From the NCBI RefSeq assembly GCF_001039355.2, contig NW_019775555.1:134935-198934 (forward strand): a stretch of DNA of 64,000 bases, in the 5' to 3' direction. The DNA is from Lingula anatina (lineage: Eukaryota; Brachiopoda; Lingulata; Lingulida; Lingulidae). Below are positions 21,740-32,240 of this stretch, one piece after another. Numbering within the stretch: the first letter of the stretch is position 1; each line of letters starts with the position of its first letter. The notes beneath the pieces were generated by a model. The model saw nothing but the letters and a program-made list of their open reading frames with translations. It was not told the DNA's origin and ran no database searches. The position numbers and the translations under genes are program-made.

Positions 21740-22993
21740 GGAATATTGACCGAAAGGCTAACAAGACAACTAGATGAAGCGCAGCCAAAGGAACAAGCAG
21801 GTTTCAGAGGCCAGTACACCACTACTGATCATATGCACACTGTCAACCAGCGCAAAGAGATATGTCTCGAGTATAACATTCCACTATGTGTAGCATTCGT
21901 TGATTATGAAAAAGCCTTCGACTCAGTAGAAACCCAGTATATACTGGCATCCCTGCAAGATCTAGGGATCGAAGATGGACGTCCTCAGAGACATATACAC
22001 CGATAGCTCTGTATCAGTCAAACTACACAAGACCACCAATAAGATCAGGATCAAGAAAGGTGTACGCCAAGGAGATACAATCTCTCCTAAACTGTTCACA
22101 GCAGCATTTGAACGTATATTCAGGGATCTAGACTGGCAAGACAAGGGCATAAACATAGACGGTACCAGGCTCAATCACCTTAGGTTTGCAGACGACATCA
22201 TAATAGTAGCAGATGATGCAAAAGACCTAGAAGAAATGCTACAGGCGTTAGCAGATGAAAGCGCAAAAAGTGGGCTAAAGATGAACACCAGCAAGACAAA
22301 GGTGATGTTTGGACCACTAACCACCCCTTGCACAGTGAAAGTCAACACCAAAGAGATAGAAGCAGTGGAAGAGTATATATACCTTGGGCAACGGTTTAGC
22401 CTAAGTGATCGAACACTGGAGAAAGAAATCCTACGAAGGATAAAAGCAGGATGGGCAGCATATGGGAAGCACAATGACATCTTCAAGAGCAACCTTCCTA
22501 CCTGCCTGAAAAAGAAAGTGTTCAATGCTTGTGTGCTGCCGGCAATCACCTATGGTTCAGAGACCTGGGCACTGAATGCCTCCATGGAACACAAGCTACA
22601 AGTAGCTCAGAGAAAGATGGAAAGAATTATGTTGAACATCAATCCAAGAGAGCGGAAAATGAATGTATGGTTACGTAAACAGACCAAAGTTAAGGACGTA
22701 CTGCTCACAGTTAAAGAAATGAAATGGAGGTGGGCAGGACATGTCAAAAGAAAGAAGGACAATAGGTGGACAATCAGGCTTACAGAATGGACCCCAAGGC
22801 ATGGACAAAGAAAAAGAGGAAGGCCGGTCAAACAATGGAGGAATGAATTAGATGACTACTGGAAGTCTTGGAAGAAGAAACCTTGGCCAAACTGGAAATC
22901 TGAGGCTCAGGATAGGAAACAATGGAAAAAGCATGCTGAGGCCTTTGTCCAACAGTGGAACACTATAGGCTCTAAATGATGATGATGATGATG
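21740..22993 (+). mobile_element. 5'-truncated RTE-type LINE with 14-bp target duplication
   Basis: The insertion is bounded by ATTTATTGTAAATT at 21726-21739 and again at 22994-23007. It begins inside reverse transcriptase and ends in an (ATG)n tail at 22976-22993, a short-tandem-repeat tail typical of RTE elements. 5' truncation and a target duplication are the marks of target-primed reverse transcription. The intact duplication and high similarity to the copy at 36034-36672 suggest a fairly recent insertion. Confidence 0.9.
21746..22979 (+). pseudogene. RTE reverse transcriptase C-terminal part, frameshifted
   Basis: The first frame carries the palm motif YEKAFDSVE (about residue 49). The second frame (from about 21975) carries GVRQGDTISPKLF, the catalytic FADDI, a thumb region, and a C-terminal WAGHVKRKKDNRW plus basic GQRKRGRP segment typical of RTE ORF2. 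The two frames meet at an 8-bp deletion relative to the copy at 36.0-36.7 kb, located at about 21978. Endonuclease and the N-terminal RT are absent by truncation. The product would be inactive; its role was reverse transcription of its own RNA at nicked chromosomal targets. Confidence 0.9.
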
Positions 22994-23199
22994 ATTTATT
23001 GTAAATTAAAGTTAAGTGCTGGCTTCTTGCCTGACGTCCCAAATACCTTTAAATAAGAATCGCTATTATTATCATTATTATTTTTTTATTGAACTTATAG
23101 GTAATGTTAATTACAGAATACAATGATCCTTTTTTACCTCACACTTACTTCTCTCTCACACACTCACACACACAGACACTTATAACTACTACTGATGGC

Positions 23200-25693
23200 T
23201 CATCATTTTCATTAGTAAATAAGATATTGATAAGCACAGCATTTTTTCTCTAACACAGATAGCATTCTATGTCCCTAAAGGACAGATGTCCCCCATTTTT
23301 TGATTTACTGTAAATGTAATATTTTACCTGGGAAATCAATGAATTCATTTCTCATATAATGGTTTTAAGAATACGACCTTGTTTTCATTAAAATATTCGG
23401 ATTATACCACAATGGAGCATCCAGAAAATCTTGTGGGTCATTTTCCTGTATTGCGCTAGCATACCGTGAGTAATATGAAAATAATTCTTTCCAGAATAAA
23501 TTTGTCGTGGTTTCCCCGCATTATTTCGCATATACAGGTCCAAACTGACAGAGCGACGTCGTGTCGCAACTTGTAATTTCGGTAAAGATCCTTCCGTATT
23601 GGTTAGTATTCGATAGTAATCTGCGAATCCAAGTTAATTTTAAGGCTTTAATATATGATTCCAAATGCACCATTCTACAGCCCCCATTTTCGAAGTCTTG
23701 AATAATTGTCTTTCTTGATACCCTATCATTTTTCCTATGCCAAATGGATTTGAAAAGAATAGAGATTAACTCTTTTATCCATTGGGCACTGGGACCTGGT
23801 AATGACATAAACAAATGGGTAAACTTTGGTATCAGTAGTGATTTAACCACCGTTATTTTTCCCAGGGTGGACAGATACCTTTTTGACCAGTTATTAATCT
23901 CTTTTTTGATGACAGCCAACTTAATGTTATAATTTCGTTCTTCTATACAATCAAGTTCAGCTGTAAAGGTAAAACCTAGAACAGATACAGGTTCATTTGT
24001 CCAGTCTAATTTTTCGTTTCTACACAGAATTTCCTTGCTATTCATTTTTGAGCCAATCCATACTGCTTTTGTTTTAGAAATATTTGGTTTTAACCCAGAA
24101 TATTTGGAAAACTGGAACAAAAGGTCTAGAGCACTTTTTAGCGATTTCTCTGAGCCGTCTAAAAAAACCACTGTAATTTTATCTCTTCTCTTGCTATACC
24201 AATTCCTCTAATGTTTTTTTCCTGTCTTATAAGAATACCTATTATTTCTGCGCATAAATTAAATATATATGGGGATGCAGGGTCACCCTGTCGACACCCT
24301 CTGCCTATTTTGAAAAAACGGGAAAATATCCCATTCTGTATGACGCACAGTTCTGCATTTTTGTAAAGAGTTTTAATCCACCTAATAAGGTCATTTCTAA
24401 AATTGAAGAATTCTAATGTTTTGTAAATAAAAGACCAGGATATGCTATCAAAAGCTTTTTGGAAATCAATAAGTAAAATAATACCTGGGATTTCTTTGAC
24501 TTTTGTATAGTGCAGAACATTATACAGAATTCTTATGTTCTCTCCTATATACCTCCCCTTTAAAAAGCCCTTCTGATTTTCGTGAATTTAAAATTCCATA
24601 ACAGATTTTAACCTATTAGCAATACACGAGAAAAGAATTTTATAACTATTATTTAACAGAAACCTATTAGCCTCCAGTTGGTCAGAAATTCTCTTGGTTT
24701 GTCACCTTTCGGTAGTATAGTGATAACCCCCTGCACCTGGGTGGTGGACAATTGCCCCTTCATAAAACCATAATTTAGGGCACGTACTAGGAAATCTCCG
24801 ACATCTTGCCAAAAAATTTTAAAGAATTCAATTGTATATCCATCCGGGCCAGGAGATTTTTTGTTTTTCATGCCTTTAAGCGCCAAAAGAGCTTTTTGAC
24901 TGGTAATTTTACCTTCCAGTTTATCTGACAGATTTTTTTCAAGTATGTTTACTTTTTCCTTATCTATTATTCTATGCAAGTCAACGTCCTCTATGGTGTC
25001 GTCATGACAAGCGTACAGTTCACGATAGAATTTTTCTATTTCTGTAAGAATAAGATCTTGCTTAGTCAAGATGTCTCCATTTTCGCATACCAGCTTTCTT
25101 ACCATTTTATTAGTAAAATTTCTTTTTTCTAGGCTGAGAAAGTACTTAGTAGGTTTTTCACCCTCTTCTGTCCATTTTATTCTAGCTCTGGCGATAACCC
25201 CCTGAATATATTCTTTTCTCAAATTTTCCTCTTCTTGTTTTAGTGCCCTTAGTTGTTCATCTAACGATGCAGAATAATAAGTGCTAATTTCAATTTGTAA
25301 TTCAGATATTTTTGATTGAATTTTTGTCAATTTGCATTTATTTTCTTTCTTTTTTGCGCTAGCATATGAAATAGAGAATCCTCTAATTTGCAACAATAGC
25401 AGTTCAAAAAATGTTTGATCATCTACTTGGAGTTCCAATTCATCATTTTTAATCAGGTGTATTTTTTGCCTATCGTACGGTGAAGCGGCGTATTGTATTT
25501 TTACAATACCTGGACAGGAGAAAGTTTCGTAGCCCCATAGAGAACGAATTATACTGTTATCTTTTTTTGTGAAATGTGTATCTTGAATAAAATAAATAGA
25601 GAATTGTTTTAGTTTTAAGTAATTCAAGACATCTCTCCTTTTTTGCATCCCCCCTAGGCCTCTGCAGTTCAAGCTCAGGATTTGAATACTCAT
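23200..25693 (-). pseudogene. L1/Tx1-like LINE ORF2 remnant
   Basis: Read from 25693 leftward, an ORF of 346 codons starts with an APE-endonuclease N-terminus (LSLNCRGLGG, then QDTHF). It jumps at about residue 60 to the post-endonuclease linker (FSISYASAKKKEN), so the endonuclease core is lost in frame. It then reaches RT motifs SPGPDG and NWR. A middle part in other frames holds DFQKAFDSISWSF and GCRQGDPASPYIF. A 216-codon frame (24171-23521) has the post-palm part (VFLDGSEKS, GLKPNISKTKA). At the join the YADD catalytic motif is deleted. Diverged 3' sequence continues to about 23200. Confidence 0.88.
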
Positions 25694-26363
25694 TTCAGAT
25701 TTGTTATGCTAACAAAATTACTATTATACATTTTCCTATTTCTGCATTGGACTTCGGAGGAAACTTAAGATGATATATATGTAGTTATGTAGATACATAG
25801 ATGAGAAAATTCCAAACTGAAAATATCTTAACTCAGACTGGAGCCACACACACCAAGACTTACATACATGTTCTCCTCCCACACAGACAACATCGATCAT
25901 CACGCTCTCATTCACACTTCCTATTTCTATAGTCATAAGTAGCTGGTCTTTCCTCAGTGAAGGCATAACGCTAGACAGGTGGGGGGAGGGGGGAGATGTT
26001 CTTAAAGTAATGAAATAATAATTCATGGGTACTGTTGGAAAACTATTTTAGTTTAAGAGTAAATATCTTGAAACTTACATATATACTGTACGGTAGATTA
26101 AAAGGCAATGTGATTAAACCAGCCTTCAACAAAATATCCAGTGTTATGAGGGAAGTGTCCGGTGTGGGTTGTGTGTGTGTGGGTGGGTGGGGGGGGGGTC
26201 AAATATGACAACAGATAAATGTGTGAGGTAATTTGTGAAAATTGAGTTTCGGATGTGCTTGAGTGCGTGTATTGATACCCTTCAACATGGATGAAGTGTA
26301 CCCTCGCGTATATTAACCAGGAACGCCAACATAAGGACACAGCCTGACATAAGGACACAACTG
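25694..26363. other. Noncoding stretch with a small repeat
   Basis: The part at about 25960-26095 matches 29300-29410 (TAATTCATGG, GGAAAACTATTTTAGTT-like, AACTTACATATATACT-like). A GT/GGGT-rich tract lies near 26168-26200. No gene. Confidence 0.4.
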
Positions 26364-26708
26364 TTTAAAGGGATAATAAATCTTCGTATGAGATCTATAT
26401 TTTACAATAAAAACATTATAAACAACCCATAGAAATATAATTATTCTGTTTTACCACAAAAACGGCAGTTATAACTATTAATCTGATATCTGATCTTGTC
26501 ATCAGACCACGTGACCTCCATAGATGGCTATACTCTGTAATAATCTCTTAAGAGATTATAACATAAAACCAAACTTTTTAGAATAAAACCAGGGACTAAC
26601 TTTGAATGTAGAAATGGATTTGTTAACCATTGCTAAGTATGGGGAAATTATTGTTTACTCCGGGAAAATTCATTTTTAGGCCAAAACAAACAGTTACTAT
26701 CCCTTTAA
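26364..26708. mobile_element. MITE-like element B (TTTAAAGGGATA ends)
   Basis: TTTAAAGGGATAATAA at the left and the complement TTAAAGGGATAGTAAC at the right form inverted termini. The interior matches element A at 18999-19642. The better preserved ends here indicate the family consensus starts near TTAAAGGGATA. Confidence 0.65.
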
Positions 26709-28264
26709 TTATCCACCTTCATAGAAAATTTGCGCTCCCGAACTTGTCCCAGTAACGAGAAAATCCTGCAACAAGCTGTACACCGATACAAGCCGTGCTC
26801 ATTGCGGTACAAGCTGTCCGTCTTTGAGCAGGACGCGTTGAATGCCATGTTTCTTCTATGAGGATCGTGACCACCTTTCGAGTTCTTTCCCTCCCGTCAT
26901 GGCGTCCTGAGTAAATTTCACTTGGACTTCGTTTTCTCTGAACAACAAACAATATTCCAGCAGGTAAGAGGATTAAAGACGCCTGGTTGTGTCAGAGACT
27001 CTGTGGCTAAGACAACATTCCTGTAAGAGGGACACGTACGGTCGCTATTCCAAAACATGTTCCTATATAATCTTTATCCGCCCTATCTTAATTCTTGCCT
27101 CTTTTCGCCCTACAAAGTAATTCACGGTAGTATAGATCCCACAGGCTACCATGCACTTGCTCACTTCCGTTTTATTCGTATTTAAAACTTAACCCATTGA
27201 GTAGATTGTACTGTAATGTAATCTCATTTAAATTTCACATGAGAAAGAATCAAGATCATTTTAATATAGTAATTACGTACATTAATAGTTTTTTTATCTA
27301 CTTTATATAATTATTTTTCCACGTATTTACATGTACTTTTTGATGCGTAAACATACACTAGTAGTATTAAAAGTAGCACAGATACTCAACAATGTTTACA
27401 CGTAACATCAAGACCCGAGTATATCATTATAACAGTAAAGACACAGGAAACAATGTAACGAAGGGGGAATACTGAGGGAGAAGTCATACATATTAACTCT
27501 TTGAAATATTGTGTATCTGGTAATAGTTTGTCGAAAAAAGGTTGATGTGGACAAACTTTAAAATTCGAGTCATATGTTAAAGATTCTTAGGCCCTATTTA
27601 ATACGTGCTTAATAAATAGAAAAGATTAACAGAACATCTGCAGTTTATTTCACTCTGATCATTTGGGTATATATTTATCTTTTTAATTGATTTAATTTTT
27701 CCATAATCTGTCTACGTGAATCGATGATGAGTTCTTCGGTAAACATAACAAAGGCGACCACAGACTTCAGGAACAGTACGCACAAAATATATATACGACC
27801 AACGATACATAACGTTGTACTAAAACCTTACATCTGACGCCAATGCCATATTAATATTTTTAATGAGATGTGTGTACGACATGACATGGTCAAAATACGG
27901 AAATCAAGTGGGCCATATGCAATGCCGGCGTCAATGCCGGCGCCAGAACACGTTCGCCGCTCTTTACCCGTTCAATGCCCCTTGACGTAAAAATCTTTAC
28001 GACTGCATACAAACACAGGCGGATGCTCATTCCATTGCAATAAATGAAGAGCAAAATTAAGGACTGAAAATATTTCTCTGAGATATATGTAGAGATGTAC
28101 GAGATATTTGTATAGGAAAATGAAATTTCACTGACTAAATAAGTCATGGGCAGTGATGACATGCTATTTAAACTTAAAATTAAAGGCCATTACTTGTACT
28201 GAAGGGTAGATGAAAAATTTAGTGGGACAAAGTGTCAGTAGATGTGTCAGGAGAGTGTTACAGC
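26709..28264. other. Noncoding stretch
   Basis: No gene recognised. On the minus strand a 47-codon ATG frame ending near 26711 has a CTACC motif, but nothing supports it further. Confidence 0.35.
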
Positions 28265-28302
28265 ACACACGCACACGCACACACACACACACACACACAC
28301 AC
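28265..28302. repeat. (CA)n microsatellite
   Basis: CA repeat with a few CG interruptions at its left end. Confidence 0.95.
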
Positions 28303-28333
28303 TGAAGGCTAGTTTTGTTGTATTTAAAACCAA

Positions 28334-28390
28334 ACGGAAGAGCGCAGTGGTAAACACATTTACAGTGTGCTGGTTAATTCGCGGGTTGTG
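28334..28390 (+). repeat. tRNA-like SINE head (weak)
   Basis: GAGCGCAGTGGTAAACACAT, then an anticodon-arm-like stretch and TTCGCGGGTTG, resembles a degenerate tRNA-derived A and B box. No tail was found. Confidence 0.25.
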
Positions 28391-28465
28391 TGGTTTAGAT
28401 GGGTGTTAGAGCTAAAAGATCTGCGGGTAGGTTTAGTAAACGCCTAGAATCCGTTTATAAGGGGT

Positions 28466-28705
28466 CATGCCGATACTCCCCCGCACCGTTACTCCCCCGC
28501 ACCGATACTCCCCCGCACCGATACTCCCCCTTAGTAAATTTTTGCATTATGCACATCGATACGCCCCCACACCGATAGATCCCCGCATCGATAAACCCCC
28601 TGTAAACTTGCCGTTATACGCGCACCGTTACTCCCCCGCACCAATACTCCCCGGCGTTGTTGTTTCCCCGCACCGATACTCCCCCTCATCATTACTCCCC
28701 CTATG
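28466..28705 (+). repeat. 18-bp GC-rich minisatellite
   Basis: Imperfect repeats of CCGCACCGATACTCCCCC, with degenerate units between. The 138-codon frame across it (PHRYSPAPILP repeats) is a by-product of the 18-bp period. Confidence 0.9.
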
Positions 28706-28799
28706 CGATTTTGCCGAAACTGAGGATCGAGTAACAGAGTCAACCCTCCATTTAATTATACAGGTTAGGGTCAGTCTAGGTAAGTGGATCAAAATCTAC

Positions 28800-29045
28800 G
28801 ACCCGTTTAAGTCCAAATTTTGCGGAGAATCTCATGTACCACGCAAGTCCTTTATGCGAAATTTCGAGTTCGCACGTATGTAAGCACGTACGGAGGATAT
28901 TGAACATTTCCAATAGATTCTACGAATAATCTGCGAACAGCGAGGCCGTAAGCGTAATTTGCCCCCTTTCTAAGGAGTTTGCGATTGGTTTGCAAGTGAG
29001 ACTTGCCTGGTCCAAGATGCACGCCGCAAGAAATGAAGGAGAAAG
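28800..29045 (+). repeat. Dispersed repeat, inverted partner of 500-735
   Basis: See entry at 500. Three overlapping minus-strand frames here are repeat shadows. Confidence 0.6.
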
Positions 29046-29849
29046 AGCCCTTTGCGTGTTGAGTACGGCGCACGCCCTCACATCTATAACGAACAAAATC
29101 GAAAACACGACGGGACTGCGAGTATAAAAGGCGTGCTCACGACGCATGCTCGTGTCTCGACAATTTCGTTGTGCAACAATTTTAAAAAATTTTGAATTTT
29201 GCTCAATTCAGATTCTTATCTAATTCAGATTCAAAAGACAAGGNGCCTCCACAAAAACCACCCAATTGTGTTAGTGAAGACAACGTGAGACGCTTACGGG
29301 GCTAGGGGAGTAAAGATGTTATTCAAGTAATAATTCATGGATAGTTTTGGAAAGCTATTTTAGTTAAAGAGTTAATGTCGTGAATCTAACATATACTATA
29401 CTAGGCCTACCTAACTACCAGACTGGAGGAGGTTGATACTAAAATCACTCAGATAGAGTGCCTGTCTGCCTTAAAACAAATTAATAATGGCAAATCTCCA
29501 AGAATAGATGGATTTACTGTTGAATTTTACAAATTTTTTCTGGGCTGATATCAGACATTACCTTCTACGCTCTTTTAATTATTCTTTTCAAATACAAACT
29601 ATGTCAGTAAGTCAAAAACAAGGGCTTATAGAATGTTACCAAAAGAAGGAAAATCCAAAAACTACATAAAAAACTGGAGACCCATATCACTTTTAAATGT
29701 GGACTATAAACTAGTGTCTTTAGTCCGGTGGCTTAAGGAAAAAATCGTGACACGGCGGATAAAAGCACCAAATTTGGCATGTAGTTACCTTTTGACAGTA
29801 TAAATCAAATTAGAGCCGTAGCCCTCTCAAACAGTTTACCGTTTGGTCA

Positions 29850-31470
29850 AAAAATCCAAAATGGCCGCCAATTTATAGAATTCTATAGAAATATGTACAT
29901 ACCTATGTTGATTTTTATCAAATAAATTATTTCCCCAGAGTTTTCCACACCCTTATTACCCATTTTATTCATATATGTCTGATAGCAAACAAGTTCCCTT
30001 GGACTTTTTGAAAAAATCCAAGATGGCTGTCATATGCCATACAAACAGCCATAGGAATACTAGTGCACAACTAATACCAGCTAGAAAGACACGTTGTCCA
30101 CTATCAAATTAAGTCTGTTTCTCAGATTTTTGTTACCCATATGTTTTGTTACCACATATGTTTGTGGTGAGTAACTACGAAGTGTTCTTGGGCATTTTGG
30201 AAAATCCAAGATGGCTGCCATGTGCCACAAGAATTCTAGTATACGGGGGATTTAACTAATGGCAACTGAAAAGATTAATTTTCCACTATCAAATTAAGTT
30301 TGTTTCTGAGTTTTTTCCACATCCATCCACACAATATGTATGTGGTGAGGAACTAACATGTATTCTTGGGCATTTAGAGAAAATCCAAGATGGTCGCCAT
30401 ATGTCATAGGAATACTGCTAGTATTACAAAGGGTTGGAAATAATGCCAGCTAGGAAAAACATAATTCATTATCAAGTTCAGTTTATTTTTTCAGTGTTTT
30501 ACACATTATTATTACACTGTGATACATATCTAGCAGGTAATAAATGTGCATAAGATGGCTGTCATTAGCCATAGGAATACTACTGGAATAACAAGTACTA
30601 CCAGGGTGAAATTGTGTTTGCTTATCAAGTTTTGCCCATCCTTATTAGTCCTATGATATATATCTGTTGGGTAAATAGTGTGCATCCTTGGATATTTTGA
30701 GAAAATCCAAGATACATGTATCTTCAATTTGACATGGGAATACTAATGGGTGGGTTTCAATTGCTGCTAGAGAGGCATATGGTTCACTATACAATTACAT
30801 TCCCATGGGTTTGTTTTAAAAATAATATATTTTTTTCATTCCATTTATTATTACCCCTATGATGTATACCTGGTCTGTAGCATGTGTGTATCTTTGGGTA
30901 TTCTGAAAAAAAATCAAGATGTCTGCCTTTTGTCATTAGAACATTCGTACACATAATCAAATAATGCCAGAGACACACTTAGTACAATTTAAATGTAGTT
31001 AACTTTAGATCGTATTTAAATGTTTTTCATATCCTATTTATCCTTATGAAAGGTTCTGTGTGTGTAGAAAGTGTATGTATCCTTGAGTACTATTCGGAGA
31101 AAACCCAAGATAGCTGCCAGTTGTCATAGGAATATATCATTCAAATGCACATAGGTGTCAATTAATGGAACAGTTCAGACATTGATTCCAACATGAAATA
31201 AAGCCGTTCAAACATGTTGACATCCTTATTAACCTTACTCTATATAAATCTGGTGTGTAGCAAGTGTGCATCTTGCGTATTAAAGAAAATTCAAGATTGC
31301 TGCAATTCACAATAGGATTAGTAGGCCTACAGTCAACTACTTCGGGTTCAATATAAAATGAATTTTGTTTCTTGGTATTTCCCACATTCTTTTTGGACTC
31401 TGAGATATCTATCTGGTGGGTAACAAGTGTGTACCCTTAAGTATTTTGACAAAATATCATGATTACCCTC
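29850..31470 (+). repeat. Left arm tandem array of the foldback element
   Basis: Units carry an AAATCCAAGATGGCNGCCAT-like core near 29861, 30021, 30209, 30389, 30553, 30710, 30915, 31108 and 31294, then a decayed one near 31455. After the core comes CATAGGAATACTAGT-like, CTATCAAATTAAGTTTGTTT-like and a TATGTGGTG-like block. Confidence 0.85.
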
Positions 31471-31499
31471 ATTTGCCTTAGAAGTGCCTAAAATCCAAT

Positions 31500-32240
31500 G
31501 CACCAGCTTTCCTATGGGGAAAAGAAGGCCATCTTGGATTTCCCCAAAATGATCAAATATAGACATTAATTACCTAACAAATATGTATCATGGGTTAATG
31601 ATAATAATAATAACAATAATAAAAATAATTAACAGAATAACAACTGAATTCAGCTTCATTTTATATGGAAGCCTATCTCTCCCAGGTATTAACTGAACCC
31701 CACCTTCTATGGCTAGTGGCAGCCATTTTGTTTTGTTTTGTTTTCAAAAAGGACACACATAACATTCTCATCACATATATTATGTGGATTAAAAAGATGT
31801 GGAAAATACTCAGAAACAAACTTAATTTATTAATTGATATCATATCTCCATTGCAGAAGAAGTCCTATGTGTATACTAGTATTCCTTTGATATGGCGGCC
31901 ATCTTGAGAATAAACGTTAGTTACTTACCACAAATATATTATTTGTGTAATAAGTCACTCAGAAACAAAATTAATTAGATAGTGGGCAATGTATCTTCCT
32001 ATAGTTGGCATTAGTTGAAAACCCTTGTACATGTTCTAGTATTCCTATGCCATACAGCGGCCATCTTGGATTTTTCAAAAAGTCCAAGGACACTCGTTTG
32101 TTATCTGACATAAATGCATAATATGGGTAATAAGGAAGTGGAAAACATTGAGAAAATACTTTATTTGATACAAATCAACATAGGTATGGATATATTTCTA
32201 CAGAATTTCATAAATGGCGGCCATTTTGGGTTTTTTGGCC
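31500..32240 (-). repeat. Right arm tandem array of the foldback element
   Basis: The same unit inverted, with GGCCATCTTGG-like cores near 31530, 31722, 31898, 32060 and 32220. An (AATA)n-like tract lies near 31590-31630 between the first two. Confidence 0.85.

Noticed and set aside
22175-22549. 124-codon minus-strand frame
   Set aside because: Antisense shadow of the RTE reverse transcriptase; the same shadow occurs at 36051-36401.
26711-26860. 47-codon minus-strand ATG frame with CTACC motif
   Set aside because: Resembles part of a zinc finger but lacks the second half and any neighbours; no splice evidence.
28467-28883. 138-codon PHRYSPAPILP-type repeat protein
   Set aside because: By-product of an 18-bp minisatellite followed by random sequence.
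30530-31566. Series of minus-strand frames with recurring HTCYPPD-like words
   Set aside because: The recurrence follows from the tandem units of the foldback element. Frames are short and each ends in a different place.
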